This document shows positions 35,294-44,208 of a DNA stretch of 64,000 nt, in pieces. The DNA is from Streptomyces roseifaciens (GTDB lineage: Bacteria > Actinomycetota > Actinomycetes > Streptomycetales > Streptomycetaceae): positions 930,001 through 994,000 of the forward strand of contig NZ_LNBE01000002.1 in NCBI RefSeq assembly GCF_001445655.1, read 5' to 3'. The position numbers and the translations under genes are program-made. Position 1 is the stretch's first letter, and each line of letters opens with the position of its first letter. The notes under the pieces are model-generated. The model saw only the letters and a program-made list of their open reading frames with translations. It made no database searches and had not been told where the DNA came from.

Positions 35294-37162
35294 TCAGGGG
35301 GTGGGTGTCGCATCGGGCCCGGTGCGCCGGTAGGACGGGCACGTGGGCCCGAGAGCCGGGTCGCACAGTTTGACGGTGTTGCTGTCAACGACTTCGAGGA
35401 CGACTTCGTGTGCTTGGTAGAAGCATCTCTTGCCGTGGACGTTGACGGAGATCGCCGTGCCGTGGAATTTGCTTCCCTCCGGGCGTACGCGGGCTTCGGC
35501 GGGGTCGGTGGGGGGACCGTAGTCCTGCTGGCAGCCCTGAGCGCTGCGGCCGTGGCTGCTGAAATTCGTCATGGTGACGGTGTACGCGCCATCGCCTGCG
35601 TCCGCCACGCGCACGTGGATGCGTGTGTCCGGCAGCGGACCTTCGTACGTGCCGCCGATTGCACCGCCCTGCTCGCACAGTTCCGCACCCGTCGTTGCCT
35701 CCGCCTTGAAGTGACTGCTGTCCAGGCCGCCGGTGAGGGCGACCGTGAGTTCCTTGGCGTCCGGTCGACCGGTCGCCGTGCAGGAGCACTGTTCCGGCTG
35801 CAGGCAGTACCAGAGCGTTTTCTCCTGCGGCGCTTCCACAAGTTCTGGTGTCGGCTTGCTCGAGCCGCGCCAGAGCAGGCCTCCGTATCCCTTGACCTTG
35901 ACGCGGACTGCCTCGGCAGAGGAGCCGAGCCGGAAGCGTGCCGTGACCACCTCGGGGTTACGGATCCTGGTGCTCATGCGCTGCCCCAGAGCGCGCATCC
36001 TGGGCGGCGGCGGTCGGTACGATCCACGCGCCGGCCCGATGGTTTCCCATTCGGGGCCGGCCCGGCGATCGCCAACAAATCCTCGTGCCCAGTCGGCAAG
36101 AAACGTCTCGGTCGTGACCTGGCTTGCCGCCCGGAACGCCGGAATGTTCGACAGCTTGAGCATCTGGTCGATCCGCGGCCACGGCGCGAACCCGAGAGTT
36201 TCCTCCATCTGCGCATAGAAGCCCAACGCGTCGTAGGACCTCTTGAACAGCAATTTTGATTCCTTGGGAGGCATGGGATCGAAGTACGCTTCCCACCAGC
36301 CGCTGCCCTCGGTCTCGGCCGCCTCGCCGTACGCGTACTTCAGCGCAGCCCAAGTGGCAGAACCCTCGCTGATCCAGCTCTGCCGGTCTCGATCGGCTCC
36401 GGCAACCAAGTACTGATGGCAGTGATAGAGCTCGTGCGCGACAGCGGTGAGGATCTGCTTATCCTGACGGGGCCGGGGGAGACTCCGGTACCGTTCCAGA
36501 AAAGGTCTCCAGAACTTGATCTTGCAGCTCTCCGCATCCGCTGACGCGGTTAGATCTTCACCCTCGTCGGTGTCCCTGGAGGCCGAAGCGGTCGCCCAGG
36601 CATCCGGAACCCTCGTGTAGACGTCGTCGGACGTGGACACGGTCAGAGGCAGGAATTTCAGCGTGTAGGTGTCGTCGCTGTAGCGCGCGGCCATGCCCGC
36701 GGCCACTCTGTTGACCAGTCGAACGAGTTCCGGCCTGAGCGGGTCGGGTGGCGCTGCCACCGGACCCGCCGCCCTACCCCGGGCCGATCCCGCCGCGCCG
36801 TTGCCGGCTCCGAACACCTGGGTGCGTACGGTGGCGCGTTGAGCGCTGGACAGATCGGCCCAGTAGCCGCCCAGCCAGCGCACGGCGGGCGAACTGGACG
36901 TAGTGCCCAGATCCGGGGCCTCGACGGCTCGCCCCCCGGGAATGGGCCCGATCATGGTGGCGTACGCGTCCAGCGCGAGCTGCTTGGTGACCCCCTCGTT
37001 GGTGCTCCGCCGGAGCAGCATGTTCCAAGCTGTCGGCCGGTCCTTCGCCCGCTCCTCGCTGTCACCGCCGGCCAGCACGACGATCAGCGCTGCCACCAGG
37101 GCGCCGACGACCACCACGGAGACGGCGATGATCCCGGTACGGCGCGACAGACGAGGGCTCAT
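35294..37162 (-). CDS. Membrane-anchored HExxH zincin-like protein, 622 aa
   Basis: ATG 37162 gives a short basic N-terminus and a signal anchor (IIAVSVVVVGALVAALIVVL, residues 9-28), placing the rest outside the cell. In the middle VAHELYHCHQYLVAG supplies an HExxH zinc motif, followed by SWISEGSATWAALKYAYGE, where the downstream Glu fits the third ligand of gluzincin-type peptidases. The last 200 residues are beta-rich with paired cysteines and end in a Thr/Pro tail. It is probably an exported metallopeptidase of unknown substrate. In-frame starts exist 9 and 81 bp upstream. Confidence 0.78.
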   Translation of the reverse strand: MSPRLSRRTGIIAVSVVVVGALVAALIVVLAGGDSEERAKDRPTAWNMLLRRSTNEGVTKQLALDAYATMIGPIPGGRAVEAPDLGTTSSSPAVRWLGGYWADLSSAQRATVRTQVFGAGNGAAGSARGRAAGPVAAPPDPLRPELVRLVNRVAAGMAARYSDDTYTLKFLPLTVSTSDDVYTRVPDAWATASASRDTDEGEDLTASADAESCKIKFWRPFLERYRSLPRPRQDKQILTAVAHELYHCHQYLVAGADRDRQSWISEGSATWAALKYAYGEAAETEGSGWWEAYFDPMPPKESKLLFKRSYDALGFYAQMEETLGFAPWPRIDQMLKLSNIPAFRAASQVTTETFLADWARGFVGDRRAGPEWETIGPARGSYRPPPPRMRALGQRMSTRIRNPEVVTARFRLGSSAEAVRVKVKGYGGLLWRGSSKPTPELVEAPQEKTLWYCLQPEQCSCTATGRPDAKELTVALTGGLDSSHFKAEATTGAELCEQGGAIGGTYEGPLPDTRIHVRVADAGDGAYTVTMTNFSSHGRSAQGCQQDYGPPTDPAEARVRPEGSKFHGTAISVNVHGKRCFYQAHEVVLEVVDSNTVKLCDPALGPTCPSYRRTGPDATPTP

Positions 37163-37239
37163 ACACCTCATGATCACACCGCACCGGACGGACCACCCGT
37201 CCACACGGGCACCGGGGTGAACTCCCACCGCGTCCGGGG

Positions 37240-37600
37240 TCACGGCTCGCTCCCAAGGTCGGCCTCCTCCGTTGGCCGGGCATCAAGCCGCCGCCTGGCG
37301 GTCGCTTGACCGGCGCTGTTACCCACGGTTCGGAGCTCAGGCAGGTGCGGTCGGCGAGTACCGGGGTGCTCTGGGGCTCGCAGATTCGGATGATCTGGTG
37401 GGTGCGTGCTGCCGTGAGGTCGTGGGCTCGGCCGGGGAACACGGGCGAGATCCACAGCAGCCGCCCGGCCGGATCGGTCACCACCTGCTCCCTGGCCGCA
37501 GGCCCGTCTCCACTTGCAAGGAGGGCCCGTCGGCTGGACCCGGCGCGGTGTCCTGGCGGGGTGATCCGCCGCGGAGGAAGACGACTCAATCAAGGCCGCA
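37240..37600 (-). pseudogene. IS5-family transposase fragment
   Basis: On the minus strand: EQVVTDPAGRLLWISPVFPG, AHDLTAARTHQIIRICEPQS, VLADRTCLSSEPWVTAPVKR. This is the DDE catalytic region (DLTAAR, then VLAD) of IS5/IS1373-like transposases found throughout Streptomyces. The N-terminal HTH region is missing or frameshifted, and the C-terminal Glu-containing end is truncated. No terminal inverted repeats were identified. Dead element. Confidence 0.75.
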
Positions 37601-37921
37601 TGCAGAATGAGGCGTGAAGGAGCGCACGGACTACACCGGCGGCGCCACCGTGTCGAGTAGCTGGCGCAGGAGCAGCAGCTCGTCACCCAGGTCCTGTTGT
37701 GGGACCGACTCGAGCAGTATGGCCGCCGGGGTTAGGGCGTCGGCGAGGCGGCCGGAGGGGGTCTCACGGAGCCCGGATCGCAGCCGAGATGTGAGACCTG
37801 GCCGCGCGCGAGGTTCTCGGCGAAGTAGTGCGCTTCAGGGGGTTGGTACCCAGATGGGGGAATGGAAGTCAGCTGAGGTGCGTCCGAGGGATTACGTGAC
37901 GCCATCCTCAAGACATGCGGA
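37601..37921. other. Intergenic stretch with a gene-tail remnant
   Basis: Minus-strand 37631-37775 reads LADALTPAAILLESVPQQDL then DELLLLRQLLDTVAPPV and stops. The composition looks genuinely coding but nothing upstream completes it. It is probably the 3' end of a gene removed when the IS5 element arrived. No other feature is visible. Confidence 0.4.
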
Positions 37922-38625
37922 TCAGCCGCCCTGACCGGCGCTTCCGATCGGGCCGACCTTCACCGGGGAGCCGGAGCCGTCCGTGACGGGCAACGTGGCG
38001 GCGCCCGCCCGGCCAAGGAAGGGGGACCGTCTTCGTCTCGCTCGGCGGGGTCACCAGCAGCCCCGTGACACGGACGCCGGAGCCACCCGACTTGTTGAAC
38101 GGATAGTTGATGCCGAAGAACGTCGACTGCCCGGCCTTGAGGACGGTCGAGGGGGCCTGCTCACCAGTGTGCTTCGCGGACAGCGACCCCGCGTTGGTCG
38201 TCAGATCGACACCCGCGTACCCGGAGATCGCGCAGCTGCGGCCGCTGCGGTTCTTCAGCTCCACCACGACGGTGCCGTCGGGATCACCGTCGATGGTGCC
38301 GTCCTTCGCCGTGACCTGCAGCTCATCGGTGCGGCATTTGGCGGCCTTGCCGCTCTCCTTGGAGCCGGTCCCGACGGCCGCGCCTTGGCCACCGGAGCTC
38401 GCCGAGTCCTTTCCAGCGGGGGTCTTTCCGTCGGAGTCCTTTCCACCGCCCTGATCCGAACCATCCGCACCCGAGCCGTCGGCGCCCGGGCCACCGCCCG
38501 AGGAAGACACGGAAGGCGGGGACGACGGAGCGCTTTGCCCCTTGCCGTCATCGTCGCTCTGGCAGGCCGTGAGCGTGAGACCCGCGCACCCCCACCGGGT
38601 AAGCGCCGCCCTGTACTTGTCCCTC
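37922..38625 (-). pseudogene. DUF4232 lipoprotein, frameshifted near its end
   Basis: The lipobox LTLTAC (Cys codon 38564-38562) begins the mature part, followed by a Ser/Gly/Asp linker. A DUF4232 beta-sandwich then runs from CRTDELQVTAKDGTIDGD through VVVELKNRSGRSCAISGYAG to STVLKAGQSTFFGINYPFNK. After KTVPLPWPGG the natural ending ATLPVTDGSGSPVKVGPIGS lies in another frame and stops at 37922, a one-base shift near 38000. No proper start codon precedes the signal region in frame, so a second lesion is likely at the 5' end. The family consists of exported lipoproteins of unknown function. Confidence 0.68.
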
Positions 38626-38924
38626 GCGCAGCCTGTCCCTGCCGTCTTCCAGGGCGGGAAACAGGGCCCGAACACGGTGTGCCGCGCCGCTTCGCGCTGG
38701 GGCACACCGTCGGCCGCCGACTGGGACAGATCCGTAACCCGGCAGAACTTGACCACAAGCGGGGGCATACCCACCTCACCCGTCCCACCCGCGTCCGGTG
38801 GGCGTGGACCGACCCGTCGGACACTCCTCAGGAGTGCGGCGATGCCGCCGACACCGTCCTCTCGTGCATGCACCGAGGGGACAGAGGGACCCCCGCAATT
38901 GGCCGTCACCGGACCGAAGTGCAA

Positions 38925-39475
38925 ACCGCCGTTGGTGCCCTTCGACCTCGACAACACCCTCGTGGACCGTACGGCGGGGCCTGCGGCACTGGGTCGAAGA
39001 ATTCACCCGCGAATGGGGACTAGGCACGACGGCCGTCGAGTGGATCGTCGAGGCCGACGATTGCCCCCAGCACGTTCTCGACCAGATCACAGGGCTCCGC
39101 GAATCCGGGTGGCGGGTCGGGGTCGTCACCAACGGTCTGACGCTCACCCAGGGCGCCGTGCTGGAACACACCGGACTTGTCCGGTACCTCTACGGCTGGT
39201 GCATCTCCGAGGAAGTGGATGTCCGCAAGCCCGATCCCGGGATCTTCGCCTTGGCCGCCGAACTCTGCGGCAGCGACCTGACCGCAGTCTGGATGTGTGG
39301 GGATTCCCCGATGCCGACGTCATCGGCGCCAGGGCGCGCCGGGCTGTACACCATCTGGATCCGGCACGGACGCACCTGGCCCGCTTTCATGCCGCAACCC
39401 GGCCGGACCGTCGACAGCATCACGGAAGCACTCCAGGCCCTGCTCCGGCTCTGCTCACCCGTCAGCTCCGGATAG
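38925..39475 (+). pseudogene. HAD-superfamily phosphatase, frameshifted twice
   Basis: Motif I, LVPFDLDNTLVD, is in one frame near 38937. The body, LRHWVEEFTREWGLGTTAVE, motif II SGWRVGVVTNGLTLTQGA and KPDPGIFALAAELCG (motif III Lys), lies in the next. Motif IV (DADVIGARA after GDSP-like text) requires a further shift near 39300, after which GLYTIWIRHGRTWP resumes. All four HAD motifs are recognisable, so the lesions are recent or artefactual. The family dephosphorylates small metabolites. Confidence 0.7.
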
Positions 39476-39730
39476 TCGGCACGGTGGTGGAGGTGAGGAA
39501 GTAGGTGACGGAGTACAGGAACTGGCCGTTCTCGATCGCGTTGTCGACGTGCGTGTTGTTGATGACCAGGGTGTGGGGATCGACCTGGACGTCGAGCAGG
39601 CCGCGTGCGGTGAGGATGCCGGGGACGCGGCGGGCGAAGGCGCCGTGGTGGATCGCCGTCTGGCGCAGGCCCAGGATCTTGGCGGCCAGGCGGTGGTCCT
39701 CATGAACGGCGTGGGCGTCGGGGACGAGAT
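39462..39730 (-). pseudogene. C-terminal gene fragment, possibly a methyltransferase tail
   Basis: The minus strand reads VHEDHRLAAKILGLRQTAIH, FARRVPGILTARGLLDVQVD and LVINNTHVDNAIENGQFLYS, ending at 39462. Composition and codon use look like real coding sequence. The RGLLDVQVDPHTLV segment recalls the last strands of SAM-dependent methyltransferases. Upstream of about 39730 no frame continues it. It overlaps the HAD remnant end by 14 bp. Identity uncertain. Confidence 0.45.
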
Positions 39731-40026
39731 TGTGGCGTGGGCGCCGTGCTCGTGCAGACGGCCGTCCGCGCCTGCGCGGGCCCCGGCGCTCTGGCAGGCC
39801 CTTTGTCGGCCGGGCTGCTGTTGCCCGAGCCCGGCCGCGCCGACGCGGTAGGCGTGCTCGCTGTCGTACGGCCGGACGGCGGTGGCGATCGGTCTGGGCC
39901 GCAGACTGCGCGGCGTTGTGCGCCCCGGCGCCCGGTCGGCGCCCCGCCCGCTGGGACGGGGGCCATGTCCGTCCTTGCAAGTGGTGTCTGGGCCGGCCGG
40001 GGGGCTAAGTCACGCCTCGGTGGTGG

Positions 40027-40830
40027 TCATTGTGAGGCCCACCAGGTCGACGAGGTGACGGCGGTGTAGCCCAGCGACTCGTACAGCGGCCGTCCGAGCC
40101 GTGAGGCGGTGAGTGTCACCGGAAGGTTCGCCATGGGCGCGAGCGAGCCGAGCATGACGGCCCGCCCGGCGCCGCGGGAGCGGTGCGCCGACGACGTGCC
40201 GACCCAGTAGTGGCTGCCGATCCCGTCGTGCACGGCGGTGACACCGGCTCCGACCGCCTCGCCGTCGAGGACGGCGAGATAGACGTCCACGCCTGGCTGT
40301 TCGGTGAGTGCCGTGGGGAACATCTCGCCGGGACGGTAGGGGGTGAATCTGGTCAGCTCGAAGCCCTCGATCAGGATCTGCTCGGCAGTCTGCAGCTCGT
40401 GCGTCCGCTGGACTCGGATCACCTCCATCGCGGGGGCGGGGACGGGGCCGGGCGGGCGCACCATGATCGGCATCTGCCAGTTGCGCATGCCCAGGTGACT
40501 CAGGTCGGTGGAACTGAACGGATCCTCGGCATCCACCGGTCCGGTCGATCGGCCGGCCAGCTCGGTCAGCTCGGCGAGCTCGTGCGCGTCAAGGTCGGGT
40601 TCCTGCAGCAAGATGCGTGTCCCGGCGCGCTTGTCGCCGAGCACGGCGAGGAAGCTGCGCCGGCGGATCACCTCGTGGCCGCGGGAGTTTCCGATTGCGG
40701 CCCAGAACGCGGCGGAGTTGCGGGCCTGGCGTATCGCCGCGTCGTCGAAGGCCGCGGGGTGATCCGGTTGGTCCTGCCTGCTTCGATCCTCGACACGAGC
40801 GTCGGGGGCGGTCTGCCAAGTGTTGGCCAC
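40027..40830 (-). CDS. GNAT-family acetyltransferase, 267 aa
   Basis: The C-terminal half (about 130-265) is a GNAT fold: QTAEQILIEGFELTRFTPYR, VYLAVLDGEAVGAGVTAVHD and the acetyl-CoA loop TSSAHRSRGAGRAVMLGSL (Q/RxxGxG/A-like). The tail LYESLGYTAV is typical. The N-terminal half (1-120) is a degenerate second GNAT-like or substrate-binding domain. It probably N-acetylates a small amine or peptide; the substrate is unknown. It is monocistronic, with ATG 40830. Confidence 0.83.
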   Translation of the reverse strand: MANTWQTAPDARVEDRSRQDQPDHPAAFDDAAIRQARNSAAFWAAIGNSRGHEVIRRRSFLAVLGDKRAGTRILLQEPDLDAHELAELTELAGRSTGPVDAEDPFSSTDLSHLGMRNWQMPIMVRPPGPVPAPAMEVIRVQRTHELQTAEQILIEGFELTRFTPYRPGEMFPTALTEQPGVDVYLAVLDGEAVGAGVTAVHDGIGSHYWVGTSSAHRSRGAGRAVMLGSLAPMANLPVTLTASRLGRPLYESLGYTAVTSSTWWASQ

Positions 40831-41154
40831 GGATGGACTCCTGTTCAGTCACTGTGCGGTGATCCAGGCGGAGAGGCAGGCGGGCCCAAGTAGAGGTCGA
40901 CTCGGGTCCTCGTCATGCCTCCGACCTAACGACGTAATGTCTCTGATAGCTGGGCCGATCTCAACCGAGATTGCTGAGCCGTTCGCCTTCTGCGATCTCG
41001 TCCGAGCCCGCATGACGCTGTCGTATTCGCGCGATCCGTTCTGTTCCTTCACCACTGGCCAGGACCTGCAGACCTACCTTCGACTGCCACCGGCGGGCGC
41101 GCCCGCCCGCTGCGGCAGGAAGAGGTAGCCGGTCGTATATGACCGCTCTGAGGC
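40831..41154. other. Gene-free stretch
   Basis: No gene is supported between the GNAT gene and the macro-domain remnant. No repeats or hairpins of note. Confidence 0.45.
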
Positions 41155-41352
41155 ATCCATATCGTGGACCCGGTGTGGAGCGTGGAAGAGGGTCGCTCGG
41201 GCCTGCTGGCGTCCTTGCCGCCGAGAGTTGCTCCGAGCCGTCGGCGAACTGGGTGCGAAGACGATGGCCTTCCCCATCATCTCGACGGAGGTGCACGGGT
41301 GGCCAGGGAGGACGCGGTCCGCAGCGTCGTCGAGGCGGTGCGGGAGGCGTAG
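41155..41352 (+). pseudogene. Macro-domain (ADP-ribose-binding) protein remnant
   Basis: One frame reads DPVWSVEEGRSGLLAS, another LRAVGELGAKTMAFPIISTE then VHGW, and the first resumes with REDAVRSVVEAVREA and a stop at 41352. Together these form the C-terminal third of a macro domain. Members remove ADP-ribose or O-acetyl-ADP-ribose adducts. The N-terminal ADP-ribose-binding part is missing and two frameshifts are present. The DNA that follows, to 41709, contains no gene. Confidence 0.65.
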
Positions 41353-41709
41353 ACGTCGGTGGAGGGACTGCGAGGTCGTTCTTGCCCGCGCGGACGCTGC
41401 GCTGCGCGACACCGGCGGCGATGTTGCCCTCTTCGGCCATGTCCTGCGCGCCCTGACAGCCTGCCCCCTTTGGGGCTGGCCGGCGGCGGGCGGTGCCCTC
41501 TGCCGGCTGGGCGTCGGCGCCCTGGTCCTCCTCGGCGCCGAGCACGGGCGGCCGCTGATCATCGGCTGGGGCATTCCACTCTGATCGGCTCAACGGCCCG
41601 CCAAATGGGCGTCGATCCTTTGTTGATCGCCGGTTCCTAGCCTCCTCGAGGCAAACACCCCGGGCGCATCGCGTCCCGGGGTCACTCGAGGAATGAGGAA
41701 ACGGGACCC

Positions 41710-42642
41710 ATGCAGACGTCGACCAAGAAGTCGCCCATCAAGTTGCTCAAGACGTCCCACATATGGGGCACCCTCGCCCTGGCCGCAATAGGCGTCACCG
41801 CTCTGCCGGCACCGGCGCAGGCGGCCGCGCAGGCCGGTCCGCTCGTCGGGCTCGCCGGCAAGTGCCTGGACGTCCGCGGCGGTGTCCGTGACAACGGCAC
41901 CCCGGTCCAGCTCTACGGCTGCAACGGCACGGAGTCCCAGCGGTGGATGTACGTCGAGCAACCCGGTGAGATCGGCGCCACGATGACCGCGTTCGGCAAG
42001 TGCCTGGACGTCGCGTCCAGCGGCACCGCCGACGGGACCCCCGTCCAGTTGTGGGACTGCAACGGCTCGGGTGCTCAGAAGTGGGTGCGCTACCAGGGTG
42101 ACGTCCTGGTCAACCCGCAGTCCAACAAGTGCCTGGACGTGCGCGGCGGCAACACCAATGACGGCACCCCGGTCCAGCTCTACAGCTGCAACTACACCGC
42201 GTCCCAGGTCTGGAAGTTCTCCGACGGCGGCCAGAACCCGAACCCGAATCCGGACTCCAAGTCGCTGCAGCGCCAGGTCTTCGACCTCGTCAACGACTAC
42301 CGCGCGCAGCACGGCAAAGCTCGCCTGGAATACGACCCCGTCGTCGAGCGCGCCGCCCAGGACGAGGCCGACGAGCAGGCCCGTCGGCAGCAGCAGGGCC
42401 ACTACGTCGACCTGATGGGCTCGCTCCGCAAGTACGGCTATCCGCGCCCGTTCAGCGAGGTCGCCGAGAACGCTGCGGGCGCCCGCGGCTTCTGGAAGGA
42501 CGCCCGGTCGGTGGTCGACGCCTGGATCAAGCATCCGCCGCACGAGGCGAACATCCTGGGCGACCAGCACAAGTACACCGGCGTCGGCGTGACGATCGAC
42601 GCGAACGGCACCTACTGGTGGGCGCAGGGCTTCGTCGGCTGA
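41710..42642 (+). CDS. Secreted ricin-B-lectin/CAP domain protein, 310 aa
   Basis: The signal peptide is residues 1-37 (GTLALAAIGVTALPAPAQA). A ricin-type beta-trefoil spans about 40-174 with three QxW repeats (SQRWMY, AQKWVR, SQVWKF), each preceded by KCLDV. A short Asn/Pro linker follows. A CAP/SCP domain spans about 190-308: QVFDLVNDYRAQHGKARLEY, AQDEADEQARRQ, HPPHEANILGDQHKYTGVGV, WWAQGFVG. The lectin would bind carbohydrate (cell wall or plant polysaccharide), and CAP proteins are extracellular and often protein- or lipid-binding. ATG 41710 follows GAGGAAACGGGACCC. Both domains are intact. Isolated gene. Confidence 0.9.
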   Translation: MQTSTKKSPIKLLKTSHIWGTLALAAIGVTALPAPAQAAAQAGPLVGLAGKCLDVRGGVRDNGTPVQLYGCNGTESQRWMYVEQPGEIGATMTAFGKCLDVASSGTADGTPVQLWDCNGSGAQKWVRYQGDVLVNPQSNKCLDVRGGNTNDGTPVQLYSCNYTASQVWKFSDGGQNPNPNPDSKSLQRQVFDLVNDYRAQHGKARLEYDPVVERAAQDEADEQARRQQQGHYVDLMGSLRKYGYPRPFSEVAENAAGARGFWKDARSVVDAWIKHPPHEANILGDQHKYTGVGVTIDANGTYWWAQGFVG

Positions 42643-42667
42643 CCCACCGCACCCCCGGTCCGTTCCG

Positions 42668-43090
42668 TTGTGCGCCCATGTCCGGACCGGTGCCCGTCCG
42701 GGACGGGGACGCCGCCTGCCGCTGGGCAGCCGACAACAGCTGACAGCAGCCGACAGCAGCAGGCGGCGCTCGCCGTCCTGCTGCTGCGCGCCGGCGACCG
42801 TCACGGCGGCGGCCTTGGTGGAAGCGCCCCGGGGGACGAGCCGCCCAGGGCGGCCGTCGGGCCACGATCCGCACGTACGCCCCGGCTGCGCAAGGTGCTG
42901 CACCACGCCCGGGCGCGCCCGTGCTGCACCCGCTCGGCGACGGCTACCGGCTCCCGTTGCCCCTCGACGCCCTCGACGCCCTCGACGCCCTCGACGCTCT
43001 CGACGCCGTTGACGCGGCGCGCCGAGGCGCTGGTGGACCGGGCCGGCCGGGCGAGGTTCAGGGACGGCCCGAGGAGGCCCCGGGCCACCA
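42668..43090 (+). pseudogene. SARP/AfsR-type regulator remnant
   Basis: Pieces in three frames align with the OmpR-type DNA-binding domain of SARP activators: GPVPVRDGDA, LPLGSRQQ, QQAALAVLLLRAGD, TYAPRLRKVLHH, VLHPLGDGYRLPLPLDALDA and AEALVDRAGRARFRDG. Several frameshifts and a stop break it, and the BTAD continuation is gone. A run of 9-bp repeats interrupts it. SARPs activate antibiotic clusters, so this is the grave of a former pathway regulator. The assignment rests on conserved wording. Confidence 0.55.
42961..43013. repeat. 9-bp tandem repeat, about six units
   Basis: The unit CCCTCGACG occurs four times in perfect tandem and then degenerates (CTCTCGACG, CCGTTGACG). In the frame of the SARP remnant it would add Leu-Asp-Ala triplets. 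It is a replication-slippage minisatellite within dead coding DNA. Confidence 0.8.
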
Positions 43091-43102
43091 CCCGACGTCC
43101 GG

Positions 43103-44101
43103 TCAGCGCGTGGCGAGGAGCTCGAGCGTGTCGATCACGCGGTTCGAGAAGCCCCACTCGTTGTCGTACCACGCGACCACCTTGACGTGGCGGCCGTCGA
43201 CGCGGGCGAGGGCCGAGTCGAAGATCGCCGAGGCGGGATTGCCCGTGATGTCGGACGACACGAGCGGGTCGTCCGAGTACTCGAGGATGCCGGCGAGCGG
43301 CCCCTCCGCTGCGGCACGGTACGCCGCCAGCACGTCGTCGCGCGTCACGTCGCGGGCGACGGTCGTGTTGAGTTCGACGATCGAGCCCACCGGCACCGGT
43401 ACGCGGATCGAGTCGCCCGACAGCTTGCCGTCGAGGTTCGGCAGCACCAGGCCGATCGCCTTGGCGGCGCCGGTCGTGGTCGGCACGATGTTGACGCCGG
43501 CGGCGCGGGCGCGACGGGCGTCGCGGTGCGGACCGTCCTGCAGGTTCTGCTCCTGCGTGTAGGCGTGCACCGTCGTCATGAAGCCGTGCTCGATACCGGC
43601 AAGATCGTCGAGCACCTTGGCCAGCGGGGCGAGCGCGTTGGTCGTGCACGAGGCGTTCGAGACGATCGTGTGCACGGCCGGGTCGTACGCGTCGGTGTTG
43701 ACCCCGAACGCGAGCGTGACGTCGGCGCCGTCCGACGGCGCGCTGACGAGTACCTTCTTCGCGCCCGCGTCGAGGTGGGCCCGGGCGGCCTTCGCCGAGG
43801 TGAAGCGGCCGGTGGCTTCCAGGACGATGTCGACGCCGAGTTCGGCCCACGGCAGCTGCGCCGGTTCGCGCTCGGCCAACACCGTGATCCGACGGCCGTC
43901 AACGACGAGGGTGTCCCCGTCGACGGTCACCGGGCGCCCCAGCCGGCCGGCCGTGCTGTCGTAGGCGAGCAGCCGGGCGAGAGTGGCGGGCTCCGTCAGG
44001 TCGTTGACGGCGACGATCTCGAGGGCGCTGTCGCGCTCCAGCAGTGCGCGCAGCACGTTGCGTCCGATGCGGCCGAATCCGTTGATGGCGATGCGAGTCA
44101 T
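43103..44101 (-). CDS. gap: Type I glyceraldehyde-3-phosphate dehydrogenase, 332 aa
   Basis: Oxidises glyceraldehyde-3-phosphate to 1,3-bisphosphoglycerate with NAD. INGFGRIGRN at residues 6-15 is the NAD loop, and SNASCTTNALAPL has the catalytic Cys152. YTQEQNLQDGPHRDARRARA and WYDNEWGFSNRVIDT are standard. Length is normal and no motif is lost. It lies in an accessory region 107 bp downstream of a GlxA-type regulator on the same strand, rather than with pgk and tpi, so it is probably a second isoenzyme. A self-resistance or pathway-specific role is conceivable but there is no direct evidence. Confidence 0.95.
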   Translation of the reverse strand: MTRIAINGFGRIGRNVLRALLERDSALEIVAVNDLTEPATLARLLAYDSTAGRLGRPVTVDGDTLVVDGRRITVLAEREPAQLPWAELGVDIVLEATGRFTSAKAARAHLDAGAKKVLVSAPSDGADVTLAFGVNTDAYDPAVHTIVSNASCTTNALAPLAKVLDDLAGIEHGFMTTVHAYTQEQNLQDGPHRDARRARAAGVNIVPTTTGAAKAIGLVLPNLDGKLSGDSIRVPVPVGSIVELNTTVARDVTRDDVLAAYRAAAEGPLAGILEYSDDPLVSSDITGNPASAIFDSALARVDGRHVKVVAWYDNEWGFSNRVIDTLELLATR

Positions 44102-44208
44102 GAGTGATGTCCCTTCCCTTCGCCACCATGCTCGTTCGCGGCCGGTGCCGCTGACAGTGGCGGTATCGCCACGGTTCAAAAGGATCCCGCCACGTGGTGC
44201 CGGGCGGG

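Noticed and set aside
42961..43013. Tandem 9-bp repeats as a possible CRISPR array
   Set aside because: The units are contiguous with no spacers, lie in decayed coding sequence, and no cas genes are present.
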